64,000 nucleotides of DNA. Source: Ideonella_A sakaiensis_A. GTDB taxonomy: Bacteria; Pseudomonadota; Gammaproteobacteria; Burkholderiales; Burkholderiaceae_C. Made by a program: the position numbers and the translations under genes. The stretch covers positions 2,108,001 to 2,172,000 of the forward strand of contig NZ_CP182947.1 in NCBI RefSeq assembly GCF_048320135.1, written 5' to 3'. This document shows, in pieces, positions 58,080-64,000 of the stretch (positions are counted from its first letter, which is position 1; each line of letters starts with the position of its first letter). The notes beneath the pieces were generated by a model that did no database searches, had not been told where the DNA came from, and saw only the letters and a list, made by a program, of their open reading frames with translations.

Positions 58080-58703
58080 ATGTCACTGATTCGCCCACCC
58101 TTTTCGCTGCTGGCGGCGCCACTGCTGCTGCTGGTCGGACTGGCCAGCACGCCGGCCAGCGCCGAGCGCGCCGACCGCGGCAAGCCGCTCGAGGTCGTTG
58201 CCGACACGCAGGGCAGCATCGATGTGCTGAAGCAGGTGGTCGCGTTCAGCGGCAACGTCGTGATCACGAAGGGCACGCTGACGATCAAGGCCGACCGGGT
58301 CGAGGTTCGCGAAGGGCCGAACGGTTTCCGCACCGCGATCGCGATCGGCAGCACGCAGCCGGCGACCTTCAGGCAGAAACGTGACGGCGTTGATGAATAT
58401 ATCGAAGGCAATGCCGCCCGGCTCGAATACGACGAGCGTGGCGAGGTCGTCCGCTTCATCAACAATGCCTCGGTACGCCGGCTGCAGGGCCGCAGCGTCG
58501 CCGAAGAGATCACCGGCGAGCTGATCACCTACGACGGCACGAGCGAGGTCTTCACCGTCTCCGGCGGCACTTCGCGCAACGCCGCTGGTGGCAATGGCGG
58601 CCGCGTCCGCGCAGTGCTGACGCCGCGGCCCGGCAGCGAGGCGGCCGCTGCGGCGGCCAATGACGGTGCCGCGCCCAGGCCCGACAGTGGAGCCCGGCGG
58701 TGA
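58080..58703 (+). CDS. lptA: lipopolysaccharide transport protein LptA
   Basis: LptA forms the periplasmic bridge that carries lipopolysaccharide to the outer membrane. The 207-residue protein has a signal peptide (about 1-26, ending ASTPASA) and an OstA/LptA domain: DTQGSIDVLKQVVAFSGNVVITKGTLTIKADRVEV and GNAARLEYDERGEVVRFINNASVRRLQG, with ITGELITYDGTSEVFTV near the end. The Ala/Pro-rich C-terminal tail is longer than usual. ATG at 58080 gives the best signal peptide; ATG at 58071 is possible. lptC, normally just upstream, is absent here. The stop overlaps the lptB start in a GTGA. Confidence 0.9.
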   Translation: MSLIRPPFSLLAAPLLLLVGLASTPASAERADRGKPLEVVADTQGSIDVLKQVVAFSGNVVITKGTLTIKADRVEVREGPNGFRTAIAIGSTQPATFRQKRDGVDEYIEGNAARLEYDERGEVVRFINNASVRRLQGRSVAEEITGELITYDGTSEVFTVSGGTSRNAAGGNGGRVRAVLTPRPGSEAAAAAANDGAAPRPDSGARR

Positions 58704-59491
58704 CGACCGCAAGCAGCACCGAATCTCCTGCCCCGGGCCGCATCGACACACGACACCGACTCGAGGCCGAAGGCCTGCAAAAGACCTACGGCATGCGCCA
58801 GGTCGTCAAGGATGTCCATCTCGCCGTTGCGAGCGGCGAAGTTGTCGGTCTGCTCGGACCGAACGGCGCCGGCAAGACGACCAGTTTCTACATGATCGTC
58901 GGCCTGGTGCGCGCCGATGCCGGCGAGATCACGATCGAGGGCCAACGCGTCGAGCGGTTGCCCATCCACCGCCGCTCGCGGCTCGGCCTGTCGTATCTGC
59001 CGCAGGAGGCGTCGATCTTCCGCAGGCTGACGGTCGAGGAGAACATCCGTGCCGTTCTCGAACTGCAGACCGACGACAACGGCAAGCCGCTGAAAACCGC
59101 GCTGATCGACGAGTTGCTGGCCGGCCTGCTGCACGACCTCGGGCTGGAAAAGCTGCACGATACGCCGGCGCCTGCACTGTCCGGCGGCGAGCGGCGCCGG
59201 GTCGAGATTGCCCGCGCATTGGCGACGCAGCCACGTTTCATCCTGCTCGACGAACCGTTTGCCGGCGTCGACCCGATCGCGGTGATCGAGATCCAGCGGA
59301 TCATCGTTTTTCTGAAGAACCGCGGCATCGGCGTGCTGATCACCGATCACAACGTGCGTGAAACGCTCGGCATCTGCGACCGCGCCTACATCATCAACGA
59401 GGGGCGGGTGCTCGCAGAAGGCACGCCTGCAGACATCATCGAAAACGCGGATGTTCGCAAGGTCTATCTTGGCGAGCACTTCCGGATGTAG
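58700..59491 (+). CDS. lptB: LPS export ABC transporter ATP-binding protein LptB
   Basis: LptB powers extraction of lipopolysaccharide from the inner membrane with LptF, LptG and LptC. The 263-residue ATPase has Walker A GPNGAGKT at residues 53-60, a typical LptB Q-loop region YLPQEASIFRRLTVEENI, signature LSGGERRRVEIARAL and Walker B FILLDEPFAGVDPIAV. It starts with GTG overlapping the lptA stop. The N-terminal 20 residues are an extra compared with the E. coli protein (241). rpoN follows after 10 bases, the conserved lptB-rpoN order. Confidence 0.96.
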   Translation: MTTASSTESPAPGRIDTRHRLEAEGLQKTYGMRQVVKDVHLAVASGEVVGLLGPNGAGKTTSFYMIVGLVRADAGEITIEGQRVERLPIHRRSRLGLSYLPQEASIFRRLTVEENIRAVLELQTDDNGKPLKTALIDELLAGLLHDLGLEKLHDTPAPALSGGERRRVEIARALATQPRFILLDEPFAGVDPIAVIEIQRIIVFLKNRGIGVLITDHNVRETLGICDRAYIINEGRVLAEGTPADIIENADVRKVYLGEHFRM

Positions 59492-59501
59492 TGGAGGGTA
59501 A

Positions 59502-61046
59502 ATGAAACCCTCGTTGCAGGTCCGGCTGTCGCAGCACCTGGCGCTGACGCCGCAGTTGCAGCAGTCGATCCGGCTGCTGCAGTTGTCGACGCTCGAGTTG
59601 CACCAGGAAGTCGAGCAGATGCTCGAGCAGAATCCCTTCCTCGAGATGGAAGAGGAGTCGGTGTCGCTCGCCGAGCCACTCGCCGAACGATTGAGCGCGG
59701 CTGAACGTGCCGGCGAACGTGAATCGGAGCGGGCTGGCGAATCCGGCGCCGATGCGGCCGACGACGCGCCGGCGATCGATGGTGCCGAATTCGGCGCGAC
59801 CGAGCGCGACGACTGGGAAAACGGCACCGAACGCGACGATTTCGACGGCATCCGCGAAACGCCGTCGCTGAACTCGCCCGGCAGCGGAAGCGGCGACGAC
59901 AGCGACTTCGAGGCGCAGGACCGTGACCAGTTCGACATCAGCCTGGCCGAACATCTGCGCCGGCAGCTGCTCGGCATGCGCCTGTCGGCCGAAGATGCGG
60001 CGGCCATCCATGTGCTGATCGAATCGCTGAGCGAAGACGGTTATCTGGCCGATTCGCTGGAGGAGATTGCCGCCGGGCTGGTCGACGATCCCGAGCAGCG
60101 CGAGGAACTGGTCGATCGCCTGCGATGTGCGCTGATCTGGCTGCAGGGCATGGAACCGGCCGGTGTCGGCGCCCGCGACCTAGGCGAATGCCTGTGCCTG
60201 CAGTTGCGCCAGCTGCCGCGCAGCCAGGCGCAGGCAATCGCGATCATCGTCTGCCGCAACCACCTCGAACTGCTCGCTCGCCGCGACATCAAGCGGCTGA
60301 TGTCGGCCACCGGTGCCGACGAGGAGCTGCTGCGCGAGGCACAGGCGCTGATCGTCGCGCTCGAGCCGAAACCGGGCCGGGCCTTCAGCCGCGCCGAAGC
60401 GAACATCATCATCCCCGATGTGATCGTGCAGAAATCGGGCCGCGGCTGGAAGGTGGTGCTCAATCCCGACGTGATGCCGAAATTGCGCATCAATGACCTT
60501 TATGCGCAGGCGATCCGCCAGCAACGCGGCGGACGCGGCGGCGGCGGCCTGAACGGCAGCCACGCAGGCCTCAGCTCGCGGCTGCAGGAAGCGCGCTGGT
60601 TCATGAAAAATATCCTGCAGCGCTTCGACACCATCCAGCGGGTTTCGCAGGCGATCGTCGAGCGCCAGAAAGCCTTCTTCAGCCACGGCGAGATCGCGAT
60701 GAAGCCGCTGGTGCTGCGCGAAATCGCCGACGAACTCGGCCTGCACGAATCGACGATCTCGCGGGTGACGACGGCCAAATACATGACGACGCCGTTCGGC
60801 ACCTTCGAGCTGAAATATTTTTTCGGCTCGTCGCTGAATACCGACGTTGGTGGCAATGCGTCGAGCACCGCGGTGCGCGCGTTGATCAAGCAGTTCGTCG
60901 CCGCCGAGAATGCCACCAAGCCGCTGTCGGACAGTCAGCTGTCGACGATGCTCGAGGAGCAGGGCATCAAGGTCGCGCGGCGCACCGTCGCAAAATACCG
61001 CGAGGCGCTGAAGATTGCGCCGGCCAATCTGCGCAAGGCAATGTAA
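59502..61046 (+). CDS. rpoN: RNA polymerase sigma-54 factor
   Basis: RpoN directs RNA polymerase to -24/-12 promoters that need an activator ATPase. The 514-residue protein has the glutamine-rich region I (MKPSLQVRLSQHLALTPQLQQSIRLLQLS), an acidic, variable region II (about 60-145), the core-binding region (about 150-330) and the DNA-binding part with the helix-turn-helix EIADELGLHESTISRVT. The RpoN box ARRTVAKYRE is at 492-501. Its length is normal. The GGAGGG ribosome-binding site is clear. The usual hpf/raiA-type gene that follows rpoN in many proteobacteria is not present here. Confidence 0.97.
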   Translation: MKPSLQVRLSQHLALTPQLQQSIRLLQLSTLELHQEVEQMLEQNPFLEMEEESVSLAEPLAERLSAAERAGERESERAGESGADAADDAPAIDGAEFGATERDDWENGTERDDFDGIRETPSLNSPGSGSGDDSDFEAQDRDQFDISLAEHLRRQLLGMRLSAEDAAAIHVLIESLSEDGYLADSLEEIAAGLVDDPEQREELVDRLRCALIWLQGMEPAGVGARDLGECLCLQLRQLPRSQAQAIAIIVCRNHLELLARRDIKRLMSATGADEELLREAQALIVALEPKPGRAFSRAEANIIIPDVIVQKSGRGWKVVLNPDVMPKLRINDLYAQAIRQQRGGRGGGGLNGSHAGLSSRLQEARWFMKNILQRFDTIQRVSQAIVERQKAFFSHGEIAMKPLVLREIADELGLHESTISRVTTAKYMTTPFGTFELKYFFGSSLNTDVGGNASSTAVRALIKQFVAAENATKPLSDSQLSTMLEEQGIKVARRTVAKYREALKIAPANLRKAM

Positions 61047-61069
61047 TGACTACCCGGAGCGCCTTCGGC

Positions 61070-61131
61070 GCACCCCCCAGCGGGCGTCGCCCGTGGACCG
61101 GCAGAGCCGGATCCACGGCGGCTGCTTGATC
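61070..61131 (-). repeat. dispersed repeat, family 2, copy 2
   Basis: On the minus strand this reads ATCAAGCAGCC, GGATCCGGCTCTGCCGGTCC and GCTGGGGGG, matching the copy at 30780-30840 on the plus strand over about 60 bases with scattered differences. It lies between rpoN and the RlmL-type gene. Confidence 0.7.
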
Positions 61132-61172
61132 GGTCCGACCCCCTGCAAACGATTGCCTTGTCGAGAAACTGA

Positions 61173-62438
61173 ATGAGTCTTCCGCTGTTTCTGCCCTGTG
61201 CCGCCGGCGTCGAGGACTGGCTTGCCGAGGAAGTGGCGACCATCGTGCCGGAGGCTGCTGCGCTGCAAAAGCGGCGCGGCGGCGTCGCGCTGGAGGGCGG
61301 CCCGCACGAGGTGATGAAGCTGAACCTCGAATGCCGCCTCGCGCAACGCGTGCTGATCGAGGTCGCCGAAGGCCCCTATGCGGTCGAGGACGACATTTAT
61401 GCGCTCGGCCGCGCGGTCGACTGGACGCAGTGGATCACGCCCGGCCACACCTTGCGGGTCGACACGACGGCCACGCGCAGCCCGCTGCGCAGCCTCAATT
61501 TCGTCGCGTTGCGGATCAAGGATGCGGTCTGCGATGCCCTGCGCGAGGCTGCCGGCGAGCGGCCGAGTGTCGATACCCGCCACCCGGATCTGCCGTTGCT
61601 GCTGCATCTCGGCCCGCAGCGCGCCTCGCTGTATGTCGACAGTTCAGGCGAGCCGCTGTTCAAGCGCGGCTGGCGCGAGGACAAGGGTGACGCACCGCTG
61701 AAGGAGACGCTGGCCGCGGCAATGCTCGCAGCGGCTGGATGGAAAGGCAGCGCTGCCGAAGGTGGCGCACTGCACGACCCGTGTTGCGGCTCCGGGACGA
61801 TCGCGATCGAGGCCGCGCAGATCGCCTGCGGCATCGCGCCAGGCCTGAAGCGCCGTTTTGCCTTCGAACGCCTGCTGCCGTTCAGCGATGCCGACAGCCG
61901 TGCCGCATGGCAACGAATGAAAAGCCATGCGCAATCGCGCATCCACCCGTCGGCGGTGCCGATCCACGCCAGCGATATTTCCTTCCGGATGGTCGATTTT
62001 GCGCGCCGCAACGCGCAGCGCGCCGGTGTCGAGGCAGCAATCACCTTCCACGGTGGCGATGCGCTCGAGCGGCCACCACCGCCGCTCGACGATTCGATGC
62101 CTGGCACGCTGATCCTCAATCCGCCATATGGCGAGCGCATCGAGGTCGGCGGCAAGGCCGCACGTCGCGAGATCGAACCGGCCGCCGATGCGAATCGCGC
62201 GCTGCCGCAGGACTTTTTTGCCCGCCTCGCCAGCCACTGGAAGCAGGCCTATACCCGCCATCCGGCCGGCTGGACCGCCCACGTGCTGAGCCCGGACATG
62301 AAGCTACCGGGCGCGATGCGGCTGAAGGAAACGCGCCGCATTCCGATGTGGAACGGCCCGATCGAATGCCGGCTTTACCGCTTCGACCTCGTTGCCGGGT
62401 CGATGCGCAAGCCGGCGGAAACCAGCGGCCCGACCTGA
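61173..62438 (+). CDS. RlmL-type 23S rRNA guanine-N2 methyltransferase
   Basis: The 421-residue protein has an N-terminal ferredoxin-like and THUMP region (about 1-155) and a Rossmann methyltransferase with the SAM motif HDPCCGSGTIAIEAA at 201-215 and the catalytic NPPY at 316-319 (LILNPPYGER), as in RlmL, which makes m2G2445 in 23S rRNA. The second RlmK domain present in E. coli (702 residues) is absent, so it corresponds to the single-domain form common in betaproteobacteria. It lies 126 bases after rpoN. Confidence 0.88.
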   Translation: MSLPLFLPCAAGVEDWLAEEVATIVPEAAALQKRRGGVALEGGPHEVMKLNLECRLAQRVLIEVAEGPYAVEDDIYALGRAVDWTQWITPGHTLRVDTTATRSPLRSLNFVALRIKDAVCDALREAAGERPSVDTRHPDLPLLLHLGPQRASLYVDSSGEPLFKRGWREDKGDAPLKETLAAAMLAAAGWKGSAAEGGALHDPCCGSGTIAIEAAQIACGIAPGLKRRFAFERLLPFSDADSRAAWQRMKSHAQSRIHPSAVPIHASDISFRMVDFARRNAQRAGVEAAITFHGGDALERPPPPLDDSMPGTLILNPPYGERIEVGGKAARREIEPAADANRALPQDFFARLASHWKQAYTRHPAGWTAHVLSPDMKLPGAMRLKETRRIPMWNGPIECRLYRFDLVAGSMRKPAETSGPT

Positions 62439-62462
62439 AACGGGCCGCGGACCGACAGCAGA

Positions 62463-62885
62463 TCAGCCGAAACGGCCGAGCAGCGAGCCGATCTCGCCGA
62501 AACCGCCACCTTCGGGCACCTGCCCGTTCGGCGTCATCTGGTCGACGACTTCCGGCAGCGATTCGGCCAGTTCCGCACTCGCGGTCTGTGGCGAGATGCC
62601 GAGCTTGGCCGCGACCTGGCCGATCAGGTCGGAGCCGAGAACGCTCTGCAACTGGTCCGGCGAAATCGCCTTGTTCGGCCCGTTCGATATCCACGAATTG
62701 ACGATATCGCCGAGCCCGCTGCTCTGGAATTTGCTGATCAGCCCGGACAGGCCACCGCCAGTCGAACTGTCGTTGCCGAGCATCTGCAAGACCATCTGGA
62801 TCAGCGCCGCCTTGCCGACGCCACCGCTGCCGCCGCCCTGCAAGCCACCACCCAGCGCGCCGGTGACCGAATCAAGTATTCCCAT
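62463..62885 (-). CDS. YidB-like DUF937 protein
   Basis: The 140-residue protein begins MGILDSVTGALGGGLQGGGSGG and continues with the DUF937 core ALIQMVLQMLGN and GGLSGLISKFQSSGLGDIVNSWISNGPNKAISPDQLQ, with a C-terminal MTPNGQVPEGG. Its glycine-rich start and ISNGPN motif identify the YidB type of unknown function. A GGGAGAG site precedes the ATG. The gene is divergent neither to rsmE nor to rlmL but lies between them on the minus strand, about 80 bases after rsmE, and could be co-transcribed with it. Confidence 0.85.
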   Translation of the reverse strand: MGILDSVTGALGGGLQGGGSGGVGKAALIQMVLQMLGNDSSTGGGLSGLISKFQSSGLGDIVNSWISNGPNKAISPDQLQSVLGSDLIGQVAAKLGISPQTASAELAESLPEVVDQMTPNGQVPEGGGFGEIGSLLGRFG

Positions 62886-62964
62886 CGTGCTCTCCCGAAG
62901 TGGAACGGTCCATTCTGAACCATCCCGGCCGAGCGGCCAAAGCCGCAGCAGCGCCGTCGGTCGT

Positions 62965-63729
62965 TCACGCCGCGTCGGCAAGCAGGCCGATCCACGCCAG
63001 CGCGGCCAGCGGCGCGGTATCGGCGCGCAGTACGCGCGGCCCGAGGCCGACGGCATCGAAGCCGCTGTCCCGGGCAAGGTTTTCTTCCGCGTCGCTCAGG
63101 CCGCCTTCCGGGCCGTTCAGAAACAGCAGCCGCTGCGGCAACGGTGACGCGGCATTGAGCCAACGGCCGAGCGGCCGTGCATCGCTGCGCAGGCTCAGCA
63201 GGCCACGATAGCCGGCGGCCGGCGCGCGCTGTTCACCCGTTGTGGCAAGGCCGGCCAGCCACGCCGGCAGGCTGCGGATCGGTGCGATCAGCGGCACCGT
63301 CGCGCGGCCGCTTTGTTCACTGGCCGACACCGCAACCGCCTGCCAATGGGCGCGCTTCCTGTCGGCCCGCTCGCCGTTCAGACGCAGCACCGAGCGTTCA
63401 CAGATCAATGGCTGGATCGCGGCGACGCCGAGTTCGGTCGCCTTCTCGACCAGCGCATCCATCCGTTCATTGGCCGGCATGCCGACCGCGAGCGTCACTG
63501 CGCAAGGCAGTTCCGGCAGCGGCTCGTGCGCCGCCAAGATCTTCACCTCGACCGTGCTGCGGCCCATTGCGACGACCTGCGCGGCCCATTCATGTCCGCT
63601 GCCATCGAACACTTGCAACGGGTCGCCGGGTTGCATCCGCAACACCTGCAGATGGCGGGCAGCCGATGGCGGCAGCGGCAACGACTGGCCAGGGAACAAT
63701 GGCAGATCGACGTGGAAACGGGCAGGCAT
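62965..63729 (-). CDS. rsmE: 16S rRNA (uracil1498-N3)-methyltransferase
   Basis: RsmE methylates U1498 of 16S rRNA. The 254-residue protein has the N-terminal PUA-like region (MPARFHVDLPLFPGQSLPLPPSAARHLQVLRM) and a SPOUT methyltransferase domain with the knot motifs LFLNGPEGGLSDAEENLA and GLGPRVLRADTAPLAALAWIG. The length is normal (about 243). It lies between the fadD-type gene and the DUF937 gene on the minus strand. Confidence 0.95.
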   Translation of the reverse strand: MPARFHVDLPLFPGQSLPLPPSAARHLQVLRMQPGDPLQVFDGSGHEWAAQVVAMGRSTVEVKILAAHEPLPELPCAVTLAVGMPANERMDALVEKATELGVAAIQPLICERSVLRLNGERADRKRAHWQAVAVSASEQSGRATVPLIAPIRSLPAWLAGLATTGEQRAPAAGYRGLLSLRSDARPLGRWLNAASPLPQRLLFLNGPEGGLSDAEENLARDSGFDAVGLGPRVLRADTAPLAALAWIGLLADAA

Positions 63730-63798
63730 GGGGGACGGCTGATGCGGACCCCGCTGATTGTGCCGCGCGGGCCGCGGCGCCGCGGCAGCGGCGAACGC

Positions 63799-64000
63799 TC
63801 AGGCCGCCTTGTCGCGCAGTTCGCGGCGCAGGATCTTGCCGACCGGCGTCTTCGGCAGTTCGCTGCGGAATTCGATCAGCTTCGGCCGCTTGTAGCCGGT
63901 CAGGTTGGTTTCGCAATACGCCTTGACGTCGGCTTCGCTGAGATTCGCATCGCGCCTGACGATCACCAGCTTGACCGCCTCGCCGGCCTTTGCATCGGCC
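63799..64000 (-). CDS. acyl-CoA synthetase (FadD/AMP-binding type), C-terminal 67 residues
   Basis: Only the end of the gene lies in the window. Its translation ends with YCETNLTGYKRPKLIEF and ELPKTPVGKILRRELRDK, the AMP-binding enzyme C-terminal domain with the catalytic Lys in PVGKILRRELR. This closely resembles long-chain fatty acyl-CoA ligase FadD, which activates fatty acids to CoA thioesters. The missing N-terminal part with the AMP-binding core would be needed to be sure of chain-length class. Confidence 0.85.
   Translation of the reverse strand, partial: ADAKAGEAVKLVIVRRDANLSEADVKAYCETNLTGYKRPKLIEFRSELPKTPVGKILRRELRDKAA

Noticed and set aside
1..64000. Prophage, insertion sequence, CRISPR, tRNA or rRNA
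   Set aside because: None was recognised while reading the window; no transposase, no array of evenly spaced identical repeats and no tRNA-like T-arm motif was noticed. This reading was by eye, so small RNA genes could have been missed.

Overview
The window reads as chromosomal DNA of a GC-rich betaproteobacterium, most likely of the order Burkholderiales. The evidence is the set of housekeeping neighbourhoods: two LpxL/HtrB-type acyltransferases divergent from metK, dapF-DUF484-xerC, argS-SPOR protein-dsbA, and lptA-lptB-rpoN. Codon use looks uniform, and I saw no phage genes, transposases, CRISPR array, rRNA or tRNA. Family or genus cannot be fixed from the sequence alone.

Layout. 1-2475 (minus): a coupled trio of a SoxB-like metallophosphoesterase and two c-type cytochromes, the last one cut by the window edge. 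2874-11687: MarC and LysE-type membrane proteins, glmS divergent from an Lrp-type regulator, a GntR-controlled ABC exporter, a LysR regulator and a DUF4242 protein. 11844-17715: xerC, DUF484, dapF, two lipid A-type acyltransferases and metK. 18074-22301: a YcaQ-like DNA glycosylase, a hybrid histidine kinase, a MetOD1 protein and a HAD phosphatase. 22462-25511: pobA, pcaF and a PilZ protein. 26174-30620: phospholipase A, a glyoxalase-like protein, a small monooxygenase-fold protein, an amidase, a CxxC small protein and a DUF3617 protein.

30869-38751 (minus) is the most coherent pathway island: a nucleoside-type ABC importer (BMP lipoprotein-like binding protein, double ATPase, two permeases) followed without large gaps by homologues of URC1 (GTP cyclohydrolase II-like), URC4 (DUF1688) and uracil phosphoribosyltransferase. 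This is the gene set of the URC pyrimidine degradation route. 39120-41395 holds purB and pyrF. 41429-46136 holds a two-subunit molybdenum hydroxylase and an M14 carboxypeptidase. 46216-49180 holds a LytTR regulator, a class II amidotransferase and a geranylgeranyl-reductase-type flavoprotein. 49307-53269 is malate synthase G plus a haloacid dehalogenase, divergent from a LysR gene across a perfect 9-bp inverted repeat. 53298-63729 holds a Ser/Thr kinase with a cyclic-nucleotide domain, argS, SPOR, dsbA, lptA, lptB, rpoN, an RlmL-type methyltransferase, a DUF937 protein and rsmE. The window ends inside a fadD-type acyl-CoA ligase.

The most unusual DNA lies between genes. Two long gaps (3501-4935 and 25512-26173) contain composite elements: REP-like terminal repeats face each other and enclose a long structured core. 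Three core copies differ in sequence, but their stems stay paired through compensatory changes. Downstream of metK is a separate set of three tandem hairpin repeats, and a second dispersed repeat family occurs at 30780 and 61070. These are the parts that known gene families do not explain.
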